Program-made: the position numbers and the translations under genes
The notes under the pieces: generated by a model
The model's input: the letters and a program-made list of their open reading frames with translations, nothing else
What the model was told of the DNA's origin: nothing
Database searches by the model: none
Assembly (NCBI RefSeq): GCF_001425305.1
Contig: NZ_LMEE01000001.1
Coordinates: 81,192 to 145,191, forward strand
Direction: 5' to 3'
DNA: 64,000 nt
Origin: Phenylobacterium sp. Root1290
Lineage (GTDB): Bacteria > Pseudomonadota > Alphaproteobacteria > Caulobacterales > Caulobacteraceae
Shown here: in pieces, positions 25,334 through 33,829 of the stretch
Position numbering within the stretch: the first letter of the stretch is position 1
Layout: every line of letters starts with the position of its first letter

Positions 25334-25663
25334 TCAATCCTTTTCCATTGTGCATTGTAGCGGGTGCTGATGCCGGCGAGCGGTTTCAACAACCTGGGCC
25401 ACCTTCGTTTCCGCCACTTCGTATGTGAACACGCCACACACGCCGACACCGTGTTGGTGTACGTGCAGCATGATCCGCGTCGCGTCTTCGCGCGACTTAT
25501 TAAAGTATTGCTCAAGCACGTAGACGACGAATTCCATCGGCGTGTAGTCATCATTGAGGATGAGCACGCGATACATCGACGGCTTCTGCGTCTTCGGCTT
25601 GGTCTGAGTGATGACCGTCGACCGGACGCCCGTATCTTGATCACCTTGCTTGCGCTCGGCCAT
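25334..25663 (-). CDS. clpS: ATP-dependent Clp protease adaptor ClpS
   Basis: 109 residues. Recognises N-degron (Leu, Phe, Trp, Tyr) substrates and delivers them to ClpA. After a flexible 30-residue N-terminus, the core starts [25 protein letters not shown], where NDD and TPMEF line the N-degron pocket; [21 protein letters not shown] contributes the conserved His. It sits immediately upstream of clpA on the minus strand. The upstream region (25664-25814) has no promoter that I could assign. Confidence 0.97.
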   Translation of the reverse strand: MAERKQGDQDTGVRSTVITQTKPKTQKPSMYRVLILNDDYTPMEFVVYVLEQYFNKSREDATRIMLHVHQHGVGVCGVFTYEVAETKVAQVVETARRHQHPLQCTMEKD

Positions 25664-25814
25664 CGAACAGGTCTCCTGAGGGCAGGCGCCCTCTCTACAA
25701 TGGATTAGATATGGAAAAGGCTGCCGTATGGAAGGGTTGAAATGCCCGCCAAACGCTCCAAGCCCGCCAACCGCGCGTTTTTGTCACCCCGAATGCGGGG
25801 GAACACGGCAGCCC

Positions 25815-27083
25815 TCAATCATGGGAGGTGCGTTTGGCTCCCAATGCACGGCCGGAAGTGACCGCGTCGGGACCGAATCGCGCCCGTAGCTTATCCACGA
25901 CGCGTTCCTCGACCAGGGCCTTGTGCTCGGCGTCGGCGAAAAAGTCGTGTTCCACGGCGTCGGCGTCGATCAGCTCCGACATGCCGATGCCGATCAGCCG
26001 CCAGGCGCGGCCGTCGGCTTCCTTGGCCAACATTTCGCGGCCGACGGCGAACAGTGTCTTGGCCGTCTGGGTCGGAACCGGCAGGACGCGGCGGCGGGTG
26101 ATGATCTTGAAGTCGGTATGGCGCAGCTTGAAGGTCACCACGCGGCCGGCGACCTGGCCGGCGCGGGCCTGACGCGCGACGCGATCGCAAAGCGGGGCCA
26201 GTTTGTCCTCGAGATCGGCGAGCGAGGTCAGGTCGTCGTTGAAGGTGGTTTCGGCGCTGATGCCCTTGCGTTCCTCGTGCGGATTGACCGGGCGGTTGTC
26301 GCGGCCATGCGCCAGGTCGTGCAGGCGCAGGCCCTGAGCGCCGAAGCGCTGGGCCAGGACCTTGAGGTCGGTCCGGGCGATGTCGCCGACCCTCGGCAGG
26401 CCGGCGCCTTCCAGCGACTTGACCATCGCCGGGCCGACGCCGGGAATGATCCCGACCGGCTTCGGAGCGAGGAAGCTCTGCGCCTCGGCAGCGCCGATCA
26501 CCGAAAAGCCGCGCGGCTTGTCGAGGTCGGAGGCGATCTTGGCGAGGAACTTGTTGGGCGCCAGGCCGATGGAGACGGTGATGCCGATCTCGGCCTCGAT
26601 CCTGGCCTGCAGCCGCGAGAGGGTTTCGGCCGGCGGGGCGCCATGCAGACGCTCGGTCCCGGACAGGTCCATCCAGGCTTCGTCCAGAGACAGCGGCTGC
26701 ACCAGGGGCGTGAGGTCGCGGACCATCTCCATGATCCGCCGGCTCTCGGTGCGGTACTTGGTGAAGTCGGGCTTGAGGATCACCGCCTGCGGGCAGAGCT
26801 GGCGGGCCTTGAACATCGGCATGGCCGAGCGCACGCCGGACATCCGCGCGATGTAGCAGCAGGTGGTGACGACGCCACGCTTGCCGCCGCCGACGATCAG
26901 CGCCTGATCGCGCAGCGAGGGATCGTCGCGCTTCTCGACCGAGGCATAGAACGCGTCGCAGTCCATATGGGCGATCGAGAGCTTTTCGAGCTCCTGATGG
27001 ACGACGATCCGCGGCGAGCCGCAGGCCGGGCAGCGCCGCTCGAAAGCGCCGCGCCGGAAGCAGTCGCGGCAGAGCGCGGTCAT
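25815..27083 (-). CDS. dinB: DNA polymerase IV with N-terminal zinc-ribbon-like extension
   Basis: 422-residue Y-family translesion polymerase. Catalytic motifs are MDCDAFYASVEKRDDP, the steric-gate region, SLDEAWMDLSG (metal-binding D and E), and SIGLAPNKFLAKIASDLDKP, followed by the thumb (HhH PGVGPAMV) and little-finger domains. Ahead of the usual start is a 35-residue extension with CRDC and CPAC pairs, a probable zinc-binding element. The ATG at 27083 overlaps the stop of the sugar-kinase gene (ATGA). There is no imuA/imuB-type neighbour and no LexA box is evident. Confidence 0.93.
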   Translation of the reverse strand: MTALCRDCFRRGAFERRCPACGSPRIVVHQELEKLSIAHMDCDAFYASVEKRDDPSLRDQALIVGGGKRGVVTTCCYIARMSGVRSAMPMFKARQLCPQAVILKPDFTKYRTESRRIMEMVRDLTPLVQPLSLDEAWMDLSGTERLHGAPPAETLSRLQARIEAEIGITVSIGLAPNKFLAKIASDLDKPRGFSVIGAAEAQSFLAPKPVGIIPGVGPAMVKSLEGAGLPRVGDIARTDLKVLAQRFGAQGLRLHDLAHGRDNRPVNPHEERKGISAETTFNDDLTSLADLEDKLAPLCDRVARQARAGQVAGRVVTFKLRHTDFKIITRRRVLPVPTQTAKTLFAVGREMLAKEADGRAWRLIGIGMSELIDADAVEHDFFADAEHKALVEERVVDKLRARFGPDAVTSGRALGAKRTSHD

Positions 27084-27973
27084 GGCTCGAGCGGCCACAG
27101 CCAGGCGGCGCCGCGCACGCCGGAAGAATCGCCATGCATGGCTGGTCGGACCGGGGTTTCGAACTGGTCCGAGAACACGTGCGTCGCGATCGCGCCGGGC
27201 AGCCGCTCATAGAGCTCGCCGACATTCGACATGCCGCCGCCCAGAACGATGACGTCCGGATCGAGGACGTCGCACACCATGGCCAGGCCTCGGGCCAGTC
27301 GGTCGACGTAGCGGTCCAGGGTCTCGACGGCCGCGTGGTCGCCCGCGCGGGCTGCGGTGATGATCTGCTCTCCGGAAAGGCCGCCGCCGTGGTCCTTCGT
27401 AAAGCCGCTGCCCGAGACCCAAAGCTCCATGCAGCCGCGCCGCCCGCACCAGCAGGAAGGGCCGGGATGCTCGGCGTCCACGGGCCAGGGCAGGGGCATG
27501 TGACCCCATTCGCCGGCGAACGCATTGCGGCCCTCCAGGATCTTGCGCTCGACGGTGATCCCGGCGCCGCAGCCGGTGCCGAGGATGGCGGCGAAGACCA
27601 CGCCGAACTCTGCTCCGGCTCCGTCGACGGCCTCCGACAGCGCCAGGCAGTTGGCGTCGTTGGCGTAGCGAACGGGCCGCTCCAGGACGCGGGTGAGATC
27701 GGCCGGGAAGGGGCGGCCGTTGAGTTCCGTGGAGTTGGCGTTGCGCATCAGGCCGCTCGCCGGAGACGGAGAGCCTGGGCCGCCGACACCGACGCTTGCG
27801 CTGGTGACGCCTGCCTGGCGTTCGGCCTCGGCGACAAGTTCACGCACGGCCGCCAGGCCCGCCTCGTACTCACGCGGAGAGGCGCCGCGCACACGGGCCT
27901 GGAAGCGGCCCTGTGCATCCAGCGCTGCGGCTTCGATCTTCGTGCCGCCGAAATCCACCCCGATCCGGATCAT
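27080..27973 (-). CDS. ROK-family sugar kinase (fructokinase-like)
   Basis: 297 residues. The N-terminal phosphate-binding motif IGVDFGGTKIEAAALD is followed by the ROK signature: a zinc-binding GEWGHMPLPWP..CWCGRRGCMELWVSGSG, with a His and three Cys residues. NDANCLALSEAVDGAG supplies the catalytic Asp. The family phosphorylates glucose, fructose, mannose or N-acetyl sugars; the fructokinase Mak is the nearest pattern by eye. The stop overlaps the dinB start, so the two are co-translated, a pairing with no obvious functional logic. Confidence 0.9.
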   Translation of the reverse strand: MIRIGVDFGGTKIEAAALDAQGRFQARVRGASPREYEAGLAAVRELVAEAERQAGVTSASVGVGGPGSPSPASGLMRNANSTELNGRPFPADLTRVLERPVRYANDANCLALSEAVDGAGAEFGVVFAAILGTGCGAGITVERKILEGRNAFAGEWGHMPLPWPVDAEHPGPSCWCGRRGCMELWVSGSGFTKDHGGGLSGEQIITAARAGDHAAVETLDRYVDRLARGLAMVCDVLDPDVIVLGGGMSNVGELYERLPGAIATHVFSDQFETPVRPAMHGDSSGVRGAAWLWPLEP

Positions 27974-28102
27974 GGATCATGGTTTGTTCCGTTTTGCCGG
28001 CGTGCGCAATGGGGCTGGGCTCGGTCGATTTCGGATGGCGCAGTTCGGCCTGCGGCGCCACGCTCCGTTGTAGCCTGACCCCCTCGATCAAGGATCTGAC
28101 GC

Positions 28103-28807
28103 ATGAAGAGAGCCGCCTGGGCGATCGCAGCCCTCACCGTCTCCGCCTGTTCACAACCGCCGGCGGAGAAAACCAAGTCCGCCGAGGCGCCGGCTGCGCC
28201 CGCCGCCGCGCCGGCCAAGAACACCGCCCCGGCCGGCGAGTACAAGTTGGACAAGACCCACGCGAGCGTCACCTTCCGGGTCAATCACCTGGGCATGTCG
28301 CGCTACACTGCGCGCTTCACCGGGATCGATGGCGTGCTGCAGTTCGATCCCGCCAATCCTGCGGCCATGTCGATCATGGCCAGCGTCGATCCCAAGTCCA
28401 TCGAGACGGACTTCCCGCTGGAGGAGCCCGATTTCGACGAAGAACTGGCCGGCCCGCAGTGGCTGGACGCCGCGAAGTTTCCGCTCATCACCTTCAAGTC
28501 GACAAAGGTGGAGCCAACGGGGGCCAACACGGCAAAGGTCACCGGTGATTTCACCCTGCGTGGTGTGACCCGGCCGCTTGTCCTGGACGCCACGTTCAAT
28601 GGCGGCTACGCGGCGGGCGGCATGGACCCGATGGGTGCGCGCATCGGCTTCTCGGCGCAGGGCAAGATCAAGCGCTCTGATTTCGGCGTGTCGTACGGCG
28701 TCCCGTCGCCGGGCTCGACCTTTGGCGTCGGCGACGAGGTCGAGATTCTCATTGAGGCGGAGTTCACTCAACCCGCGCCAGCCGGAGCGGCGAAACCGCC
28801 GGCCTAG
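28103..28807 (+). CDS. YceI family lipoprotein
   Basis: 234 residues. A short lipoprotein signal (lipobox VSAC, Cys16) and an Ala/Pro-rich linker precede a YceI beta-barrel domain (about 45-220) with DKTHASVTFRVNHLGMSRYTARF at its start and VTRPLVLDATFNGG in the core. YceI proteins are periplasmic lipocalin-like folds that bind polyisoprenoids or amphiphilic ligands. The gene is complete. Its stop is shared (CTAG) with the convergent HAD-like gene. Confidence 0.92.
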   Translation: MKRAAWAIAALTVSACSQPPAEKTKSAEAPAAPAAAPAKNTAPAGEYKLDKTHASVTFRVNHLGMSRYTARFTGIDGVLQFDPANPAAMSIMASVDPKSIETDFPLEEPDFDEELAGPQWLDAAKFPLITFKSTKVEPTGANTAKVTGDFTLRGVTRPLVLDATFNGGYAAGGMDPMGARIGFSAQGKIKRSDFGVSYGVPSPGSTFGVGDEVEILIEAEFTQPAPAGAAKPPA

Positions 28808-29418
28808 AAAACGGCCGTCTCGATCGCCTCTCGCAACGTTTGCCAGTCGTCGATCCTGGTGTGGCGTTCCGGGGCGGTCGGGGCGAGCGGCTGCAGCCGC
28901 GGATCGGCGACCATCTGGAACCGCGTCACGCCGGGCGCGCTCTCGGCCACAGAGTCCAGGTTCGAGATCAGGTCGTCGATGAAGGCGGCCGGCGCGCTGA
29001 CCTGTCGGGCCATGCCCGCCGCGACCGGTCCCTTCGGTCCAGCGTTCAGCACAAGGGGGTAGTCCATGCCGTGCCGGCCCAGCCATCGGGCCCGCGCCAT
29101 CCGGGCTGGGCCGGGCGCATTGGTCAGGATCACGACGTTGGCCCGTCGCGACAACGCGCGCAGCGCTTCCGGCCCGCCTGGCGCCGGCTCCATGTCCCCG
29201 CAGCCCAGGCGGAAGAAGTCGTCGAAGTGGACGCGTCCTTCTTCCACCGGCAGGTGCATCGCCTCGCCGGGGCGATAGATGTTCTGAAACAGCGCGAACC
29301 GATCGACGCGGAACTCCAGCCCACGGCCTTCCAGGAACCGGCCGAAGCCCTGCATGAACAGGCCCAGCACCTCGTCGACGTCGACCAGCAACAACGGCCG
29401 ACGGGGATCGACGCCCAT
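28804..29418 (-). CDS. HAD-superfamily hydrolase-like protein
   Basis: 204 residues from the ATG at 29418 (a TTG 54 bases upstream is possible). HAD motifs can be followed: motif I LLLVDVDEVLG (DxDx, near residues 11-15), motif II VILTNAPG, a weak motif III lysine in NAGPKGPVAAG, and motif IV AAFIDDLISNLDSVAE with the metal-binding DD. A large cap sits between motifs I and II. The family is mainly phosphatases; the substrate here is unknown. It converges on yceI and is divergent from divK, with a 162-base upstream region shared with the divK promoter. Confidence 0.75.
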   Translation of the reverse strand: MGVDPRRPLLLVDVDEVLGLFMQGFGRFLEGRGLEFRVDRFALFQNIYRPGEAMHLPVEEGRVHFDDFFRLGCGDMEPAPGGPEALRALSRRANVVILTNAPGPARMARARWLGRHGMDYPLVLNAGPKGPVAAGMARQVSAPAAFIDDLISNLDSVAESAPGVTRFQMVADPRLQPLAPTAPERHTRIDDWQTLREAIETAVF

Positions 29419-29500
29419 GTCCAGCAGATTGGGCGCCCGCGGCGACGGCAGATGAGACGAAACGCTGGCCAACAGGCTCTCCGGTGCGACTAACGCGAGT

Positions 29501-29523
29501 TTAAGGATATCCGTGAGATTAAC
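29501..29523. promoter_or_regulatory. TTAA half-sites upstream of divK (possible CtrA contacts)
   Basis: TTAA at 29501-29504 and TTAAC at 29519-29523 lie 58-80 bases before the divK ATG. CtrA normally binds TTAA-N7-TTAA; the spacing here is 14 bases, so this is at best a pair of half-sites. A GATTC (GANTC) follows at about 29549. Transcription of divK is CtrA-linked in Caulobacter, which is the only reason to note it. Confidence 0.25.
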
Positions 29524-29580
29524 GATCCAAAGGTGGGGTCAGCGGTCGATTCGCGGGCTCGAAGCATTGTCGAGACGAAA

Positions 29581-29946
29581 ATGGCCAAGAAGGTCCTCAT
29601 CGTCGAGGATAACGAGCTGAACATGAAACTCTTTCATGATCTGCTCGATGCCCAAGGCTACGAAACTCTTCAAACCCGCGAGGGGCTGCAGGCGCTTGCG
29701 TTGGCGCGTGAGCATCGTCCGGACCTGATTTTGATGGATATCCAGCTTCCTGAGATCTCCGGTCTGGAGGTCACCAAGTGGCTGAAGGAGGACGACGAAC
29801 TGGCGGCGATTCCGGTCGTTGCGGTCACGGCCTTCGCGATGAAGGGTGACGAGGAGCGGATTCGAGAGGGTGGCTGCGAGGCCTATCTGTCGAAACCGAT
29901 TTCCGTGTCGCACTTTCTCGATACTATCCGGCGCTTGCTGAGCTAG
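29581..29946 (+). CDS. divK: Single-domain cell-cycle response regulator DivK
   Basis: 121 residues, one receiver domain with no output domain. The acidic pocket is D10 (VEDN), the phospho-acceptor is D53 ([16 protein letters not shown]), the switch Thr lies in AVTAFAM and the Lys in SKPISV. The match to Caulobacter DivK is very close ([38 protein letters not shown]), although this copy ends a few residues sooner. DivK-P, set by DivJ and PleC, controls CtrA activity through DivL/CckA. It starts at the ATG preceded by GAGACG, and pleD follows after 8 bases. Confidence 0.97.
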   Translation: MAKKVLIVEDNELNMKLFHDLLDAQGYETLQTREGLQALALAREHRPDLILMDIQLPEISGLEVTKWLKEDDELAAIPVVAVTAFAMKGDEERIREGGCEAYLSKPISVSHFLDTIRRLLS

Positions 29947-29954
29947 TTCCCAAA

Positions 29955-31319
29955 ATGTCCGCCCGTATCCTCGTCGTCGATGACATCGAAGCCAACGTTC
30001 GTCTGCTGGAAGCCAAGCTGACGGCGGAATACTACGATGTCCTGACGGCCAGCGACGGGCCGACCGCGCTCGCCATCGCCGCGAAGGAAAAGCCGGACAT
30101 CGTCCTGCTCGACGTGATGATGCCGGGCATGGACGGGTTCCAGGTCTGCCGCCGCCTCAAGGACGATCCGGAAACGCGCCACGTGCCCGTGGTGCTGGTC
30201 ACCGCCCTGGACGGTCGCGCCGACCGCATCGCCGGACTGGAGTCCGGCGCCGACGAATTCCTCACCAAGCCGATCGACGACGTCATGCTGTTCGCCCGCG
30301 TGCGCAGTCTGACCCGGCTCAAGATGGTGATCGACGAGCTTCGCGACCGCGAGGCCTCGGGACGCCGCATGGGCGTGATCGCCGGCGCGGCTTCGCGGCT
30401 CGGCGGCGCCGGCGGCCGCATCCTGATCGTCGACGATCACGAGCGGCAGGCCCAGCGCGTGGCGACTGAACTCGCCATCGAACATCGCCCGGTGATCGAG
30501 GCCGATCCCGAGAAAGCGTTGATGACGGCCAAGGGGCCGGTCGACCTGATCATCGTCAACGCGACCGCGCGGGCCTTCGATGGTCTGCGCTTCGCCGCCC
30601 AACTGCGGTCCGACGAGGCCACTCGTCACCTGCCGATCCTGGCCATCGTCGACTTCGACGAACGCTCGCGGCTGGTCAAGGCGTTGGAGATCGGCGTTAA
30701 CGACATCCTGTCCAAGCCGATCGATCCGCAGGAACTGGCTGCCCGCGCGCGCACCCAGATCCGCCGCAAGCGCTACACCGACTACCTGCGCGATAATCTC
30801 GATCACTCGCTGGAGCTGGCGGTCACCGATCAGCTCACCGGCCTGCATAACCGCCGCTACATGAACGGTCAGCTCGAGGCGCTCGTACGCCGGGCGACCC
30901 ACGGCGGTGATCCGGTCGCGTGCCTGCTGATCGACATCGACCACTTCAAGAAGATCAACGACGGTTACGGCCACGATGTCGGCGACGAGGTGCTTCGCGA
31001 GTTCGCGGTGCGGCTGGCCTCCAATGTTCGGGCGATCGATCTGCCGTGTCGCTTTGGCGGCGAAGAGTTCGTCGTAGTGATGCCGGACACCAAGCTGGAA
31101 GACGCCGAACGGATCGCCGAGCGCATCCGGCTGCATGTCGCCGGCTCGCCCTTCCGGGTCATGGGCGGTTCCGAACTGCTGACTGTCACGATCTCGGTCG
31201 GGGTGGCCGCCACGCTCGGCGAGGGCGACAAGCCTGAAGCCTTGCTCAAGCGCTCCGACGAGGCCGTCTACGAAGCCAAGGCCCACGGCCGCAACAAGGT
31301 CGTCGCCCGCGCCGCCTAG
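29955..31319 (+). CDS. pleD: Response regulator / diguanylate cyclase PleD
   Basis: 454 residues. The order is REC1 (1-130; phospho-acceptor D53 in LLDVMMPGMDGF), a degenerate REC2 adaptor (about 135-270), and a GGDEF domain (about 285-450). The active site is GGEEF near 368-372, and the allosteric I-site RAID lies five residues before it, so product inhibition is expected. PleD makes c-di-GMP at the stalked pole during the swarmer-to-stalked transition, driving flagellum loss and stalk and holdfast formation. It is co-transcribed with divK and activated by the same kinases. The sequence and residue numbering match the Caulobacter protein. Confidence 0.97.
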   Translation: MSARILVVDDIEANVRLLEAKLTAEYYDVLTASDGPTALAIAAKEKPDIVLLDVMMPGMDGFQVCRRLKDDPETRHVPVVLVTALDGRADRIAGLESGADEFLTKPIDDVMLFARVRSLTRLKMVIDELRDREASGRRMGVIAGAASRLGGAGGRILIVDDHERQAQRVATELAIEHRPVIEADPEKALMTAKGPVDLIIVNATARAFDGLRFAAQLRSDEATRHLPILAIVDFDERSRLVKALEIGVNDILSKPIDPQELAARARTQIRRKRYTDYLRDNLDHSLELAVTDQLTGLHNRRYMNGQLEALVRRATHGGDPVACLLIDIDHFKKINDGYGHDVGDEVLREFAVRLASNVRAIDLPCRFGGEEFVVVMPDTKLEDAERIAERIRLHVAGSPFRVMGGSELLTVTISVGVAATLGEGDKPEALLKRSDEAVYEAKAHGRNKVVARAA

Positions 31320-31325
31320 GGCCGC

Positions 31326-31697
31326 TCAGGCCAGGCGCGCCCCGTTCGGTACGGCCAGGCCCGGTGCGGCCAGCACGATGTGGCCCTCATCGTCGGGAAA
31401 GCCAAGAACCAGCACTTCGGACCGCACGGGTCCGATCTGGCGCGGCGGGAAGTTCACCACGGCCATCACCGTCCGGCCGACGAGCTCGTCCAAGCTGTAG
31501 AGGTCGGTGATCTGCGCCGAGCTCTTCCTCACACCGATCGTTGGGCCGAAGTCGATCGTAAGGCGATAGGCGGGCTTGCGCGCTTCGGGGAAGGGATCCG
31601 CGGTCAGCACCGTGCCGACGCGAATGTCGACCTTGGCGAAGTCCTCGAAGGCGATCTCGGCCGCCGCTGGTTCGTCAGGCCTGCTGATCTTGTGCAT
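31326..31697 (-). CDS. csaA: tRNA-binding domain protein CsaA
   Basis: 123 residues. An OB-fold tRNA-binding (Trbp111/EMAP-like) domain fills nearly the whole protein: FAKVDIRVGTVLTADPFPEARKPAYRLTIDFG, then RKSSAQITDLYSLDELVGR and VMAVVNFPPRQIGPVRSEVLVLGF. CsaA has been described as a secretion-related chaperone and tRNA-binding protein. The start overlaps the 3' end of the transporter gene by 23 bases, so these are in one operon. It converges on pleD. Confidence 0.93.
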   Translation of the reverse strand: MHKISRPDEPAAAEIAFEDFAKVDIRVGTVLTADPFPEARKPAYRLTIDFGPTIGVRKSSAQITDLYSLDELVGRTVMAVVNFPPRQIGPVRSEVLVLGFPDDEGHIVLAAPGLAVPNGARLA

Positions 31698-32634
31698 GGG
31701 ATGCTCCTTGGCGCGGGCGATGGGCTGAGACGCAGGTGACGACGCTGGCGACCATCAGGGCGATCGCGGCCGACTCGGCGACCGTCGGCAGCCGCTGCTC
31801 CCAAAGAAAGCCGTAGAGCAGCGCGAACAGGGTCTCGAACAGGATCATCTGCCCGACCAGCGTCAGGGGCAGCAGCCGGCTCGCCCGGTTCCAGAAGGCG
31901 TTGCCGACGATAGAGGCCAGGATCGCGACGCCCGCCGAGACGGCGACGAACCGCACCCACTCGGCTGGGGCATGGGCGCTCGTCCCGATCAACAGCGCCG
32001 CGATCGCCAGTACGATCGCCTGGGCGCCCGTGGCCACGCCCGTCAGCAGGCTCCAGTCGGGCGCCGAGACGTGCTCCAGCCGCGACAGCCAGCGGCCGTT
32101 CCAGACGGCGTAGGCGGTCCACGAGGCCAGGGCGCCGATGGCGCAGAGCAAACCGAGCAGAGCCTGCGCCTCCGAGCCTGGCGCGGCGGCTTCCATCGAT
32201 TGCCAGGCGATGAAGGCGACGCCGCCAGCACCGAGGATCAGGGAGGGGATCAGCCTGGGCAGGGGGACCGCGCCATGATCGCGGCTGCCGATCACCGTGA
32301 CCGCCACGGGCAGGAAGCCGACGACCACTGAAGTCATGGCCACGCCGCCTAGCTGAACGGCGCTGGCCAGCAGCACGTAGTAGAGGGTGTTGCCCAGGAC
32401 GCTGAGCCAGCTGAGGGCCAACCACTCGCGGCGGCCAATGGCGGCGGTCACAGATCGCCAGCGGGGCGCCAGCAGCGCCGCAGCGAAGGCCCCGTAGGCG
32501 AGATATCGTCCGGCCGCCAACTGGAGGGGCGTGAACTGCGACGCGAGCTCCGGGGCGAGGAACACCAGTCCCCACAGCGCGCCCGCGGTCAGCCCACACC
32601 CGACGCCCAGCAATGTCCGGCCTTGTCCCGTCAT
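31675..32634 (-). CDS. EamA/DMT-superfamily transporter
   Basis: 319 residues with about ten membrane helices in two EamA repeats (LLGVGCGLTAGALWGLVFLAPEL opens repeat 1; ALLGLLCAIGALASWTAYAVWN opens repeat 2). Such permeases export metabolites or amino acids; the substrate is unknown. The C-terminus is hydrophilic and runs into csaA. An AraC-type regulator gene lies 48 bases upstream on the same strand, making it the probable local regulator. Confidence 0.9.
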   Translation of the reverse strand: MTGQGRTLLGVGCGLTAGALWGLVFLAPELASQFTPLQLAAGRYLAYGAFAAALLAPRWRSVTAAIGRREWLALSWLSVLGNTLYYVLLASAVQLGGVAMTSVVVGFLPVAVTVIGSRDHGAVPLPRLIPSLILGAGGVAFIAWQSMEAAAPGSEAQALLGLLCAIGALASWTAYAVWNGRWLSRLEHVSAPDWSLLTGVATGAQAIVLAIAALLIGTSAHAPAEWVRFVAVSAGVAILASIVGNAFWNRASRLLPLTLVGQMILFETLFALLYGFLWEQRLPTVAESAAIALMVASVVTCVSAHRPRQGASHAQDQQA

Positions 32635-32682
32635 GGGGGAGGGGATGCCACGGAAAGCGCGGGAGGTCTTGGGCCGAGGCTA

Positions 32683-33429
32683 TTAGCTTTTTGTCCGCGT
32701 CTCGCGTTCTTGGCGGCGATAGGCGGCCGGCGTCATTCCCGTCGCCCGGCGCATGGCGCGCGTCAGGGCGCTCTGATCGCCATAGCCGCAGCGGTGGGCG
32801 ACCTCTGCGATGGAGCAGGGCGAGGCCGACAGCCACTGGCGCGCGCGATGCAGGCGCAGCTCGCTGAGCCAGGCTCGAGGGCTCGTGCCCAGCTCGGCCT
32901 GGAAGAGCGCATGCAACCGGCTGGCGCTGATCGCGGCGCGTTCCGCCATCATCGCTGCGGTCCAGGGCAGGCCCGGCTCGGCCTCGACCTGCGCGGCAAG
33001 GCGGGCCAGACGGCCGGCGCCGCTCGCTGGGGCCTGGCCAAGCGCGTCGATCAGAAGAGGCGTCCATAGGGCGATGGCGGACTGCGAGGCGCGGCCTTCG
33101 CCGGCCATCAGGCCCATGTAGTCGATCAACTTGGACGCGGCGGGCGTCAGGCTCAGGAATGGCGCCTTGACCAGGCGTTCGGCGATCTGCGGGGCGGTGT
33201 GGGCGAGATGCAGGTCGAGGATGATCGAGCGATTGGCCCGGTCGCTCATCGTCGAGTGCGGCGTGCCGGCCATGACGAACGCCGCGCGGCCGATGGCCAG
33301 CCGGCCGCCGAGGCCGCCGATGTCCAGTTCCAGCGCCCCGCTGAGCGGCAGCACCAACTGGTCGAAGCTGTGGCTGTCGGGGCCGCGGTCCTCGCCATAG
33401 CTACGGATGCTGAGATCCAGAGGCGTCAT
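32683..33429 (-). CDS. AraC-family transcriptional regulator
   Basis: 248 residues. A cupin-like N-terminal sensor (about 1-120; SFDQLVLPLSGALELDIGGL, FVMAGTPHST) is joined to a C-terminal double helix-turn-helix (about 150-245; AERAAISASRLHALFQAELGTSPRAWLSELRLHRARQWL, IAEVAHRCGYGDQSALTRAMRRATGMTPAAYRRQ). The nearest candidate target is the EamA transporter directly downstream. The effector is unknown. Confidence 0.9.
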   Translation of the reverse strand: MTPLDLSIRSYGEDRGPDSHSFDQLVLPLSGALELDIGGLGGRLAIGRAAFVMAGTPHSTMSDRANRSIILDLHLAHTAPQIAERLVKAPFLSLTPAASKLIDYMGLMAGEGRASQSAIALWTPLLIDALGQAPASGAGRLARLAAQVEAEPGLPWTAAMMAERAAISASRLHALFQAELGTSPRAWLSELRLHRARQWLSASPCSIAEVAHRCGYGDQSALTRAMRRATGMTPAAYRRQERETRTKS

Positions 33430-33493
33430 GGCGAAACATTACCCCATGCGGCGGGGCGGGGACATGTCGCGCGACGCCGCGCATCCCAAACGA

Positions 33494-33523
33494 AAAACGC
33501 CCGGCTTGGCAGCCGGGCGTTTT
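33494..33523 (-). terminator. Intrinsic terminator after rpmG
   Basis: A 13-bp perfect stem (AAAACGCCCGGCT) with a 4-base loop; on the minus strand it ends in GTTTTTCGTTT. It lies 26 bases beyond the rpmG stop and separates that gene from the AraC regulator. Confidence 0.9.
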
Positions 33524-33548
33524 CACAGACTGGAGGTCTGGAGAAAGC

Positions 33549-33716
33549 CTACTTGATCTTGCCTTCTTTGAACTCGACATGCTTCCGCACGACCGGGTCG
33601 TACTTCATCATGACCAGCTTTTCGGTCTTGGTGCGGGCGTTCTTCTTGGTCACGTAGAAGTAGCCGGTGTCAGCCGACGAGTTCAGGCGGATCTTGATGG
33701 AGGCGGGCTTCGCCAT
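33549..33716 (-). CDS. rpmG: 50S ribosomal protein L33
   Basis: A 55-residue ribosomal protein: starts [20 protein letters not shown], continues [20 protein letters not shown] and ends [10 protein letters not shown]. This is the Cys-free (C-minus) L33 form typical of alphaproteobacteria; it binds 23S rRNA near the E site. It is a single-gene transcript with its own terminator, upstream of the AraC gene and downstream of the ApbE cluster. Confidence 0.97.
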   Translation of the reverse strand: MAKPASIKIRLNSSADTGYFYVTKKNARTKTEKLVMMKYDPVVRKHVEFKEGKIK

Positions 33717-33829
33717 GGTCGGTCCTCGCGGGGCCGGTCGGACCGGCAGGTGTTCTAAAGAGCCGCGGACAATACGAATCTCGAACCCAAAGTCAATGCG
33801 GCCTTGGGAAAATCCGCGGGTGTCCTGGC

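Noticed and set aside
25742..25858. A 38-residue ORF (begins [14 protein letters not shown]) with a fair GGAAGG upstream
   Set aside because: It overlaps the 3' end of dinB on the other strand, and I recognise no family. Possible but unsupported.
29501..29523. A full CtrA box upstream of divK
   Set aside because: The two TTAA words are 14 bases apart, not 7; reported only as weak half-sites.
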